This document shows, one piece after another, positions 1-6,420 of a stretch of 6,738 nt of DNA. The DNA comes from Acidimicrobiales bacterium (lineage in GTDB: Bacteria; Actinomycetota; Acidimicrobiia; Acidimicrobiales; UBA8190): the NCBI GenBank assembly GCA_030042575.1, contig JASHZK010000193.1, positions 1 through 6,738 of the forward strand, given 5' to 3'. Below the pieces are notes generated by a model. That model searched no databases. It was not told the origin of the DNA and worked only from the letters and a program-made list of their open reading frames with translations. Position 1 is the stretch's first letter. The number at the start of each line of letters is the position of its first letter. Both the position numbers and the translations under genes were made by a program.

Positions 1-501
1 CCGGCATTCCAGCCGGGCTTCGAGGGGGCCGATTGTCACGTGGACGCCTGTGTGCCCATCTACGGGCAGTACGACATGACCTGTCACGGTGGAGGCACGT
101 CGGTGCGTGACCGGGGAGAGATGCGCATGTTCGAGCGCCGCATCTTCAAGACCAGCTACGCCGAGCACCCCGAGGTGTTCCGGGCCGCCTCGCCCCTGTA
201 CCGGCTTCGGGTGGACGCACCTCCGTTCTTCGTGCTCCACGGGGCCAACGACACCCTGATCCCGGTGGCCGAGGCACGGGAGTTCGTCCACGAGCTCCGC
301 CAGATATCGCGCTCGCCGGTGCTCTACGCCGAGCTTCCCTATGCCCAGCACGCCTTCGACGTGCTGCCCTCGGTGCGCAGTGCCCACGCCGTGGCCGCCG
401 TGGTCCGCTTCCTCGAAGGGGCACGCCACCACCTGCTGGCGCCCCGCACCGCTTCGTTCAGCACCCGGGACGCCGAAGCCGACGTGGGCTCTTCGCCCTG
501 A
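1..501 (+). CDS. Alpha/beta-hydrolase (esterase/lipase family), C-terminal part
   Basis: This is the C-terminal 166 codons of a serine hydrolase. The frame is open from base 1 with no stop, so the start and the nucleophilic Ser (GxSxG) lie outside the window; the GTG at 40 is internal, since PAFQPGFEGAD upstream of it already matches the family. Visible marks are a VPIYGQYD strand, then FFVLHGANDTLIPV with the likely catalytic Asp at visible residue 84, then PYAQHAFD with the likely catalytic His at visible residue 117. The spacing and the phrase ending SVRSAHAVAAVVRFLE resemble actinobacterial carboxylesterases of the LipM/LipQ kind (family knowledge, not tested). The expected reaction is hydrolysis of carboxylic esters; the substrate cannot be told from this fragment. 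The last 20 or so residues look like a non-conserved tail. The gene runs tail-to-tail into valS with 4 nt between the stops. Confidence 0.85.
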   Translation, partial: PAFQPGFEGADCHVDACVPIYGQYDMTCHGGGTSVRDRGEMRMFERRIFKTSYAEHPEVFRAASPLYRLRVDAPPFFVLHGANDTLIPVAEAREFVHELRQISRSPVLYAELPYAQHAFDVLPSVRSAHAVAAVVRFLEGARHHLLAPRTASFSTRDAEADVGSSP

Positions 502-509
502 GCGCTCAG
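498..509. other. Palindrome containing both convergent stop codons
   Basis: CTGAGCGCTCAG is a perfect 12-bp palindrome. Its TGA on the + strand (499-501) ends the hydrolase, and its mirror TGA on the - strand (508-506) ends valS. No T-tract follows on either side and the stem has no loop, so it is not a conventional intrinsic terminator. It may simply reflect two stop codons facing each other across a GCGC core. Confidence 0.5.
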
Positions 510-3151
510 CCGTCGGCCTGGTCGCCCAGCACCACCTCCACGGCGCGCTCGCCCGGCCGGGTCACGAGCTCGATCACGATCCCGGCCTCCTTCAGGTCCT
601 CTCGGGCCGACGCCAAGAGGGCCAGGCGCTCGGGGGAGTCGGACACCGTGAGCCGCTTCACCGGCGCCCGCATGGAGCACTTGGCCTCGGTCTTGGCCCG
701 GCGCACGGCGCCGAGCACCTCGGTCGCCACCTCCAGCACGGCCGCCTGGCCGGCGACGACGCCCTCGGGCATCTCCTCGGCGGTGGGCCACGCCGCCAGG
801 TGGATGGTGCCCTCGTGCCACCACGACCACACCTCCTCGGTGACGAAGGGCAGCACCGGGGCCAACAGCCGCAGCAGCACCGACAGGGCCACGGCCAGGG
901 CGGCGCGGGCCGAGGCGGGACCGGGGAGGGTTCGGTCCTCGTAGGAGCGGGCCTTCACCAGCTCGACGTAGTCGTCGCAGAACGACCAGAAGAAGGCCTC
1001 GGTCCGCTCCAGGGCGCGGGCGTAGTCGTAGGCCTCGTAGGCGGCGGTGGACTGCTCCACCACTCGGGTCAGGCCGCCCAGCATGGCCAGGTCGAGCGGC
1101 GCCGTCACCGCATCGGGGGCGGGGACGGGGGCGCCGGACAGGCGGCCCAGGGCGAAGCGCGACACGTTGAGCACCTTCATGGCCAGCCGCCGCCCCACCT
1201 TCATCTGCCCCTCGTCGAAGGCGGTGTCCACTCCCGGGCGCCCGCTGGCGGCCCAGTAGCGCGCCGCGTCGGTTCCGTGGCTCTCGAGCAGGGCCATGGG
1301 GGTGACCACGTTGCCCTTGGACTTCGACATCTTCTTGCGGTCGGGGTCGAGCACCCATCCCGAGAAGACGGCGTCGTTCCAGGGCAGGGTGCCGTGCTCG
1401 AGCTCGGCGCGCACCACGGTGGAGAAGAGCCAGGTGCGAATGATCTCGTGGCTCTGGGGGCGCAGGTCCATGGGGAACACCCGCTCGAAGAGCTCGGGGT
1501 CGTCTCCCCACCGGCCGGCGATCTGGGGAGTGAGTGAAGAGGTGGCCCAGGTGTCCATGACGTCGGGTTCGCCCACGAAGCCCCCGGGCCGGCCCCGCTG
1601 GGCCTCGGCGTAGCCCCCGGGCACGTCGTCGGAAGGGTCGACGGGCAGCCGGTCCTCGGCGGGCCGCAGCGGATGCTCGTAGTCGACCTCGCCGTCGTCG
1701 CCCACCGGGTACCACAGCGGGAAGGGCACGCCGAAGAACCGTTGGCGACTGATGTTCCAGTCCCCGGCCAGCCCCTCCACCCACGACTCGTAGCGGTGCA
1801 CCATGAATTCGGGGTGCCAGCGCAGCTGTCGGCCTCGCTCGAGCAGGCGGGGGCGCAGGGGCATGGTGCGCACGTACCACTGGCGGGAGGAGACGATCTC
1901 GAGGGGGCGCTCGCCCCGTTCGTAGAACTTGACGGCATGGGTGACCGCTCGGGGCTGGCCCACCAGCGCCCCCGACTCCGCCAGCAGCTCGACGATGCGC
2001 CGGCGGGCCTGGGCCGAGGTGCGCCCTTGGAGCTCGCCGTAGGCGGCCCGGGCCCCCTCAGGGTCGTCGGACTCCCAGCCTGGTTCGCCGAAGGGCGCCG
2101 GGCGCAGCCGCCCGTCGCGCCCGACGATCGTCCGGGTGGCCAGCTGGAGCTCCCTCCACCAGGTCACGTCGGCGCTGTCGCCGAAGGTGCACACCATGGC
2201 GATGCCCGTTCCCTTGTCGGGCTCGGCCAGATGGTGGGCGACGACGGGCACGGGCACGGCGAAGAGCGGTGTGTGGACCTTCGATCCGAACAGCGCCTTG
2301 TAGCGCTCGTCGTCGGGATGGGCCACCAGGGCCACGCAGGCCGGCAACAGCTCGGGACGGGTGGTGTCGATCTCCAGCGTGCCCTCGGCGCCCATGCGGG
2401 GGAAGCGCAGGCGGTGGTAGGCGCCCCGGACCTCGCGATCCTCCATCTCGGCCTGGGACACCGCCGTCTGGAGATCCACGTCCCACTGGGTGGGGGCCTC
2501 GGCCAGATAGGCGTGGCCCTGGGCCAGAAGGTGCAGGAAGCCCCGTTGGCTGATGCGACGGGCTTCGGGGGAGATGGTGCTGTACTGCAGGGCCCAGTCC
2601 ACCGAGAGCCCGAGCCGGCGCCAGGTGGCCTCGAAGGCTTTCTCGTCCTCCGCCGTCAACCGCTGGCACAGCCCCACGAAGTCGGGACGTGACACGGGCA
2701 CCGGGTCCCGGCCCGACGTGGCCGGCGGGGTGAAGTCCGGGTGGCGGCGCAGGCTGGGGTCGCAGCGCACGCCGAAGTAGTTCTGCACCCGTCGTTCGGT
2801 GGCCAGGCCGTTGTCGTCCCAGCCCATGGGGTAGAAGACGGCGTAGCCGCGCATGCGCCGGTAACGGGCCACGGTGTCGGCATGGGTGTAGTGGAAGACG
2901 TGGCCCACGTGCAATGAGCCCGACACCGTGGGCGGGGGAGTGTCGATGGCGAAGACCCGTTCCCGGGTGGCCGTCCGGTCGAAGCGGTAGACGCCGTCGG
3001 TCTCCCAGTGCCGGCCCCACTTCGCCTCCAGCCCGTCGAGCGACGGGGAGTCGGGCACCACCGGTGGTCGGGGCGGCTCCAGTGAGGGAAGCACAACGGC
3101 CGCTTCGCCGGTCCCGGACCGGGCCGGCGTGTTCGTCGGGGCGATGTCCAC
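506..3151 (-). CDS. valS: Valine-tRNA ligase (ValRS), archaeal-type
   Basis: A cytoplasmic class I synthetase that charges tRNA-Val and edits mischarged threonine. With the GTG at 3151 it is 881 aa. Visible in order: N-terminal SLDGLEAKW (37-45); HIGH motif as HVGH (81-84) within PPPTVSGSLHVGH; GWDDNGLATERRVQ; CP1 editing domain with DTTRPELLPACVALVAHPDDERY and GTGIAMVCTFGDSADVTWW; PMDLRPQSHEIIRTWLF; KMSKS at 607-611; then a helical anticodon-binding domain. GWDDNG and TFGD, in place of the GTDHAG-like and PAHD-like motifs of ordinary bacterial ValRS, indicate the archaeal-type subfamily. The protein ends near GDQADG without the usual bacterial C-terminal coiled-coil arm. The start is uncertain: GTG 3151 lies just after a -10-like box (leaderless or nearly so), while GTG 3094 would give 862 aa. 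Neither has a clear Shine-Dalgarno, and both precede the conserved core. Function is sure; start and subfamily less so. Confidence 0.95.
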   Translation of the reverse strand: MDIAPTNTPARSGTGEAAVVLPSLEPPRPPVVPDSPSLDGLEAKWGRHWETDGVYRFDRTATRERVFAIDTPPPTVSGSLHVGHVFHYTHADTVARYRRMRGYAVFYPMGWDDNGLATERRVQNYFGVRCDPSLRRHPDFTPPATSGRDPVPVSRPDFVGLCQRLTAEDEKAFEATWRRLGLSVDWALQYSTISPEARRISQRGFLHLLAQGHAYLAEAPTQWDVDLQTAVSQAEMEDREVRGAYHRLRFPRMGAEGTLEIDTTRPELLPACVALVAHPDDERYKALFGSKVHTPLFAVPVPVVAHHLAEPDKGTGIAMVCTFGDSADVTWWRELQLATRTIVGRDGRLRPAPFGEPGWESDDPEGARAAYGELQGRTSAQARRRIVELLAESGALVGQPRAVTHAVKFYERGERPLEIVSSRQWYVRTMPLRPRLLERGRQLRWHPEFMVHRYESWVEGLAGDWNISRQRFFGVPFPLWYPVGDDGEVDYEHPLRPAEDRLPVDPSDDVPGGYAEAQRGRPGGFVGEPDVMDTWATSSLTPQIAGRWGDDPELFERVFPMDLRPQSHEIIRTWLFSTVVRAELEHGTLPWNDAVFSGWVLDPDRKKMSKSKGNVVTPMALLESHGTDAARYWAASGRPGVDTAFDEGQMKVGRRLAMKVLNVSRFALGRLSGAPVPAPDAVTAPLDLAMLGGLTRVVEQSTAAYEAYDYARALERTEAFFWSFCDDYVELVKARSYEDRTLPGPASARAALAVALSVLLRLLAPVLPFVTEEVWSWWHEGTIHLAAWPTAEEMPEGVVAGQAAVLEVATEVLGAVRRAKTEAKCSMRAPVKRLTVSDSPERLALLASAREDLKEAGIVIELVTRPGERAVEVVLGDQADG

Positions 3152-3156
3152 GGTCC

Positions 3157-3169
3157 GGTTACGGTAACC
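3157..3169. promoter_or_regulatory. Shared divergent promoter core of valS and cysS (palindromic -10)
   Basis: GGTTAC-G-GTAACC is a 13-bp inverted repeat in the 21-bp gap between the two start codons. On the + strand it holds TACGGT (3160-3165), a TANNNT -10 hexamer ending 7 nt before the cysS GTG. On the - strand it holds TACCGT (3166-3161), ending 9 nt before the valS GTG at 3151. These spacings suit leaderless or near-leaderless transcripts, which are common in Actinomycetota. No convincing -35 is visible on either strand. The same symmetry could also serve as a repressor site. The promoter role is inferred from position and motif only. Confidence 0.5.
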
Positions 3170-3172
3170 CGC

Positions 3173-4564
3173 GTGCTGCACCTCCACGACACGGCCACCG
3201 GCAGGCGGGAGCCGCTGGAACTGCGGGAGCCGGGCACCGTCACCATGTACGTGTGCGGCCTCACCGTCTACGACGTGCCCCACGTCGGCCACGGCCGTGC
3301 CGCGCTGGCCTTCGACGTGCTGCGCCGCTATCTCGAATTCACCGGCCTGCGGGTCGACCACGTGTCGAACGTGACCGACATCGACGACAAGATCATCGAC
3401 CGGGCCGCCGCCGAGGGCCGCTCCGAGCAGGAGGTGGCCACCGAGTACGAGGAGGTGTGGTGGCAGGCGGTGGACGCCCTGGGGGTGCGGCGCCCGACCG
3501 AGGTGCCGCACGCCACCGGTTACGTGGGGAAGATGGTGGCACTCGTGTCCGAGCTCGTCGAGCGCGGTGCCGCCTACGAGACCGACGACGGGGTGTACCT
3601 GTCGGTGGACGGGGTCGACGGCTACGGCCTGCTCGCCCACCAGAGTCTCGACTCGCTGCGGGCCGGGGCCCGGGTGGAGGTGGGGGAGCAGAAGCGCTCT
3701 CCGCTCGACTTCGCCTTGTGGAAGAAGGCCAAGCCGGGTGAGCCCACCTGGCCCTCCCCGTGGGGCCCGGGCCGGCCCGGATGGCACACCGAGTGCGTGG
3801 TCATGTCGCTCGAGCTGCTGGGCGACGGCTTCGACCTGCACGGTGGCGGGATCGACCTGGCTTTTCCCCACCACGAGAACGAACGGGCCCAGGCACTGTG
3901 CTGGGGCCGGGACTTCGCCCGCCACTGGATGCACCACGGCATGGTCACCGTGGAGGCCGAGAAGATGTCCAAGTCGCTCGGCAACTTCACCACTCTCACC
4001 GAGCTGCTCGAGCGGACCGAAGGCCGCGCCTACCGGCTGCTCGTGTTGCGGGCTCACTACCGCTCGCCCATCGAGGTCACGCCGGCCACCTTGGCCGACG
4101 CCGTGGAGGGGCTGGCCCGTCTCGACGCCCTGGCCCGGCGCTTCGACCTCGATCCGTCGTTGAGCGAGCTCGACCTGGCCCAGGCCCGCGAGGCCGGCGT
4201 CGACGGCGGTGCCCTCGACGCCTTCGTCGAGCGGATGGACGACGACCTCGACACGCCGGAGGCGGTGGCCGGCATCTTCGAGCTGGTGCGAGGGGCCAAC
4301 AGCGCGGCCGACGCCGGCCGGACGGAGGAGGCTCGTGGCACGGCGGTGAGCGTGGCCGTGCTGGCCGGCGCTCTCGGCCTCCGGCTCGTCGGTGGGGGGC
4401 CGGAGCTCGACGAGCACACCGCCGTCATGGTGCGCCAGCGCGACGAGGCGCGCGCCGAGCGTGACTGGGCCCGGGCGGACCGGATCCGAGAGCAGCTCGA
4501 GGCGGAGGGCTGGGGGGTGGAGGACACCCCCGGCGGAACCAAGCTGCACCGCCGATCTGGTTGA
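3173..4564 (+). CDS. cysS: Cysteine-tRNA ligase (CysRS)
   Basis: A class I synthetase of 463 aa, the usual CysRS length, that charges tRNA-Cys in the cytoplasm. The GTG start is well supported because MLHLHDT lines up with the conserved N-terminus of the family. Visible motifs: [10 protein letters not shown] with zinc ligand Cys28; HIGH motif HVGH at 37-40; NVTDIDDKI at 66-74; GWHTEC with Cys208; FPHHENE with His233 and Glu237, completing the Zn site that recognises the cysteine thiol; KMSKS at 264-268. A C-terminal DALR-like and extra helical region follows and ends in [18 protein letters not shown]. This full-length tail, together with overall similarity, favours CysRS over the shorter paralogue MshC of mycothiol synthesis. 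There is no Shine-Dalgarno upstream, and a -10-like TACGGT ends 7 nt before the GTG, so the mRNA is probably leaderless. It is divergent from valS, and the cold-shock gene follows after 83 nt with its own probable promoter. Confidence 0.97.
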   Translation: MLHLHDTATGRREPLELREPGTVTMYVCGLTVYDVPHVGHGRAALAFDVLRRYLEFTGLRVDHVSNVTDIDDKIIDRAAAEGRSEQEVATEYEEVWWQAVDALGVRRPTEVPHATGYVGKMVALVSELVERGAAYETDDGVYLSVDGVDGYGLLAHQSLDSLRAGARVEVGEQKRSPLDFALWKKAKPGEPTWPSPWGPGRPGWHTECVVMSLELLGDGFDLHGGGIDLAFPHHENERAQALCWGRDFARHWMHHGMVTVEAEKMSKSLGNFTTLTELLERTEGRAYRLLVLRAHYRSPIEVTPATLADAVEGLARLDALARRFDLDPSLSELDLAQAREAGVDGGALDAFVERMDDDLDTPEAVAGIFELVRGANSAADAGRTEEARGTAVSVAVLAGALGLRLVGGGPELDEHTAVMVRQRDEARAERDWARADRIREQLEAEGWGVEDTPGGTKLHRRSG

Positions 4565-4569
4565 GCGCC

Positions 4570-4588
4570 GTCGTCCGCACCGGACGGC
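4570..4588 (+). terminator. Possible cysS terminator hairpin
   Basis: Beginning 6 nt after the cysS stop, GTCGTCCG pairs with CGGACGGC (8 bp, one G-T wobble) across a CAC loop. No T-run follows, so it is not a canonical intrinsic terminator, although U-less hairpins are frequent candidates in high-GC actinobacteria. It sits where the -35 region of the downstream promoter would be. Confidence 0.35.
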
Positions 4589-4604
4589 TCCGAGTGGCCC
4601 GCGC

Positions 4605-4610
4605 TACGGT
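4605..4610 (+). promoter_or_regulatory. Probable -10 box of the cold-shock gene
   Basis: TACGGT matches TANNNT and is identical to the + strand -10 proposed for cysS. A start site 7-8 nt downstream (about 4618) would give a leader of about 30 nt that includes the AAGGAGG ribosome binding site. No recognisable -35 is seen. This is inferred from motif and spacing. Confidence 0.4.
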
Positions 4611-4633
4611 TGTCCCGCCATCGCAGTGGTTAC

Positions 4634-4640
4634 AAGGAGG
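4634..4640 (+). promoter_or_regulatory. Strong Shine-Dalgarno fixing a TTG start
   Basis: AAGGAGG lies 7 nt before the TTG at 4648. This near-perfect anti-16S complement decides the start of the cold-shock gene over the more upstream in-frame TTG at 4561, which overlaps the cysS stop codon. Confidence 0.8.
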
Positions 4641-4647
4641 CGGACAA

Positions 4648-4857
4648 TTGCCCTCGGGAACGGTCAAGTGGTTCAACGCTGAGAAGGGCTACGGCTTCAT
4701 CGCCCAGCCCGGGGGTGGCGAGGATGTCTTCGTCCACCATTCCGCCATCCAGATGAACGGCTACCGCAGCCTGGAGGAAGGTCAGCAGGTCGAGTTCGAG
4801 GTCAAAGAGGGCCCCAAGGGCCTCCAGGCCGTCGACGTCCGACTCGCCACCGCCTGA
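4648..4857 (+). CDS. Cold-shock domain protein (CspA family)
   Basis: A 69-aa single cold-shock domain, the normal length for bacterial Csp proteins, which bind single-stranded RNA/DNA and melt mRNA secondary structure in the cytoplasm. It starts [17 protein letters not shown], with RNP1-type KGYGFI at residues 13-18, then DVFVHHSAI (RNP2-type VFVHH at 27-31), and ends [15 protein letters not shown] with the conserved QA.DV strand. The start is TTG, chosen because it sits 7 nt after AAGGAGG and gives exactly the family N-terminus; extension upstream adds only non-conserved residues. It has its own probable -10 at 4605, so it is likely transcribed apart from cysS. Which csp paralogue it is, and whether it is cold-induced or constitutive, cannot be told; the short leader argues against a long CspA-type thermosensing 5' UTR. 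Confidence 0.95.
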   Translation: MPSGTVKWFNAEKGYGFIAQPGGGEDVFVHHSAIQMNGYRSLEEGQQVEFEVKEGPKGLQAVDVRLATA

Positions 4858-4872
4858 GCGTTCCCTCGCTCC

Positions 4873-4914
4873 GGGAGCCGCCCGGCCACCCGTCACCGGT
4901 CCCCACCGGCTCCC
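4873..4914 (+). terminator. Possible stem-loop after the cold-shock gene
   Basis: GGGAGCCG (4873-4880) is the exact complement of CGGCTCCC at 4907-4914 and again at 4925-4932, so two alternative hairpins are possible, with loops of 26 or 44 nt. A separate 10-bp palindrome GAGCCGGCTC lies at 4921-4930. There is no T-tract and the loops are large, so a terminator role is only a suggestion from the position 15 nt after the csp stop. Confidence 0.3.
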
Positions 4915-5010
4915 CCAGCTGAGCCGGCTCCCTGGTGGGTCCCGGTCCGCCCTGGTCAGCCGTGGTGTCGGCCCGACCACCGGGGGTCGTTGCCCAGCGG
5001 TTCCCGGTAG

Positions 5011-5026
5011 GTTACCGTTGAGTAAC
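5011..5026. promoter_or_regulatory. Inverted repeat over the probable acyl-CoA dehydrogenase promoter
   Basis: GTTAC-CGTTGA-GTAAC is a perfect 5-bp inverted repeat with a 6-bp spacer, about 97 bp before the ATG. It contains TACCGT (5013-5018), a TANNNT -10-like box; a start site near 5025 would leave a leader of roughly 98 nt. The size and symmetry are typical of TetR-family operators, which commonly control acyl-CoA metabolism genes in actinobacteria (general knowledge). No regulator gene is in the window, so the operator role is inference. Confidence 0.4.
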
Positions 5027-5111
5027 TAACGGGGCGGCTGTGGCCCTACCCGTGGCCCGACCAGGCGGCTGGGCGCCGGCACCGCAAGGGCCGGACGCGC
5101 CGGCTCCGAGC

Positions 5112-5119
5112 AAGGGGAG
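5112..5119 (+). promoter_or_regulatory. Ribosome binding site of the acyl-CoA dehydrogenase
   Basis: AAGGGGAG lies 3 nt before the ATG at 5123, with its GGGG core 5 nt upstream. It is a good purine-rich match that supports this ATG as the start. Confidence 0.7.
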
Positions 5120-5122
5120 CAG

Positions 5123-6337
5123 ATGACGGAATTCTCGTTGGAGCTGAACGAGGACCAGCTCCAGATCCAGAAGTGGGTGCACGACTTCGCCGAGGGGGTC
5201 ATGCGCCCGGCCGCTCACGAGTGGGACGAGCGGGAGGAGACGCCCTGGCCCATCATCGAGGAGGCGGCGAGGATCGGCCTGTACTCCTTCGAGTTCATCT
5301 CCCAGGCGTTCGTCGATCCCACCGGCCTGACCATGTGCCTGGTCAACGAGGAGCTGGCCTGGGGCGACGCCGGGATCACGCTGGCCCTGCTGGGCAGCAC
5401 GCTCGGTCTGGCCGGTATCGCCGCCAATGGCACCCCCGAACAGCTCGTCGAGTGGGGCCCGCAGTGTTACGGCACGCCGGAGAAGGTCCAGACGGCCGCC
5501 TTCTGCGTGTCGGAGGCCGACGCCGGCTCCGACGTGAGCGCGCTGCGTACCCGGGCTGTCTACGACGCCGCCAAGGACGAATGGGTGATCAACGGGACCA
5601 AGACCTGGATCACCAACGGGGGGATCGCCGACGTCCACGTGGTGGTGGCCAGTGTCGATCCCGAGCTGGGCGCCCGGGGCCAGGCCAGCTTCGTGGTGCC
5701 GCCGGGCACCCCGGGACTGTCGGCCGGCCAGAAGTTCCGGAAGATGGGCATCAGGGCCAGCCACACGGGCGAGGTCATCTTGGACGACGTGCGGGTGCCG
5801 GGTAGCTGCCTGCTCGGCGGCAAGGACAAGCTCGACGAGCGTCTGGCCCGGGCCCGACAGGGCAAGCGCTCGAGTTCGCAGGCGGCCATGGCCACCTTCG
5901 AGGCCACCCGGCCGGCAGTGGGCGCCCAGGCTCTCGGCATCGCCCGGGCCGCCTATGAGTACGCCCTCGATTACGCCAAGGAGCGCAAGGCCTTCGGACG
6001 GCGCATCATCGAGAACCAGGGCATCGCCTTCAAGCTGGCCGACATGAAGATCCGCATCGACGCATCACGTCTGCTCATCTGGCGGGCGGCCTGGATGGGG
6101 GCCAACCGCAAGCCCTTCGAATCCGGTGAGGGCTCGATGTCCAAGCTCTACGCCGGCGAGACGGCGGTGTGGGCCACCGAGGAGGCCATCCAGATCATGG
6201 GCGGCTACGGCTACATCCGAGAGCACCCGGTCGAGCGCTGGCACCGCGACTCGAAGATCTACACCATCTTCGAGGGCACCAGTGAGGTGCAGCGCCTGGT
6301 CATCGCCCGGGCCATCTCCGGCATTCACATCCCCTAG
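5123..6337 (+). CDS. Acyl-CoA dehydrogenase
   Basis: A 404-aa FAD-dependent flavoenzyme that oxidises an acyl-CoA to the 2,3-enoyl-CoA, usually passing electrons to ETF. In order: an all-helical N-terminal domain (about 1-125); the beta domain with family signature AFCVSEADAGSD (126-137) and TWITNGG (161-167), which contact FAD and substrate; then the C-terminal helical domain with ERKAFGRRIIENQ and GGYGYIREHPVERWHRDSKIYTIFEGTSEVQR. Glu384 in FEGTSE is at the position of the catalytic base of MCAD-type enzymes. A basic, polar segment (234-256, with KDKLDERLARARQGKRSS) replaces the usual short loop before FEATRP, which accounts for much of the extra length over the usual 380 or so aa. From memory, this occurs in a conserved actinobacterial subgroup. 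Chain length or branched-chain specificity cannot be assigned. The start is supported by the AAGGGGAG RBS. The gene looks monocistronic and is followed by a convergent gene after 83 bp. Confidence 0.95.
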   Translation: MTEFSLELNEDQLQIQKWVHDFAEGVMRPAAHEWDEREETPWPIIEEAARIGLYSFEFISQAFVDPTGLTMCLVNEELAWGDAGITLALLGSTLGLAGIAANGTPEQLVEWGPQCYGTPEKVQTAAFCVSEADAGSDVSALRTRAVYDAAKDEWVINGTKTWITNGGIADVHVVVASVDPELGARGQASFVVPPGTPGLSAGQKFRKMGIRASHTGEVILDDVRVPGSCLLGGKDKLDERLARARQGKRSSSQAAMATFEATRPAVGAQALGIARAAYEYALDYAKERKAFGRRIIENQGIAFKLADMKIRIDASRLLIWRAAWMGANRKPFESGEGSMSKLYAGETAVWATEEAIQIMGGYGYIREHPVERWHRDSKIYTIFEGTSEVQRLVIARAISGIHIP

Positions 6338-6420
6338 GCCCACCCTGTGCGGTCTTCGAGGCGCACGACGCCCCTTCCGCCCACCGAGCGCAGCCTGCCC
6401 ACGATGCGCGGGGGCACGAC
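6338..6420. other. Convergent intergenic gap with a weak stem-loop
   Basis: This is 83 bp between two facing stop codons. The only structure noted is GTGCG (6347-6351) pairing with CGCAC (6362-6366) around a 10-nt loop that can add two inner pairs (CT/AG). There is no T-tract. It might act as a weak bidirectional terminator; the support is slight. Confidence 0.25.

Noticed and set aside
341..2692. Long + strand open frames (341-1537 and 1673-2692) opposite valS.
   Set aside because: They are in codon register with valS and arise the same way from avoidance of TTA, CTA and TCA. Their products are low-complexity G/H/L/A/R-rich sequences with no family signature.
3094..3173. A T-box riboswitch in front of valS or cysS, as is common for tRNA synthetase genes in some bacteria.
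   Set aside because: There is no room: the starts are about 21 bp apart (79 bp with the alternative valS start), and no T-box-like sequence or antiterminator is present.
506..4549. A single - strand open frame of 1347 codons running through valS and antisense to almost all of cysS, as if ValRS had a 466-residue N-terminal extension.
   Set aside because: The extension is the exact codon-register reverse complement of cysS. A stop there needs TTA, CTA or TCA codons in cysS, which this GC-rich gene does not use. The translated extension has no recognisable domain, while cysS is unambiguous on the other strand.
3173..4564. MshC (mycothiol cysteine ligase), the CysRS paralogue of actinobacteria.
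   Set aside because: The protein has the full CysRS length with its C-terminal tRNA-binding region, and its N-terminus, zinc ligands and HVGH/KMSKS motifs fit CysRS closely.
4561..4647. An upstream in-frame TTG (4561) extending the cold-shock protein by 29 residues.
   Set aside because: It overlaps the cysS stop, lies upstream of the probable promoter and adds non-conserved residues, whereas the TTG at 4648 has an ideal Shine-Dalgarno and the family N-terminus.
5012..5764. A 250-codon - strand open frame covering the acyl-CoA dehydrogenase promoter and 5' half.
   Set aside because: It is a compositional shadow of the dehydrogenase gene, with no recognisable motifs and no ribosome binding site support.
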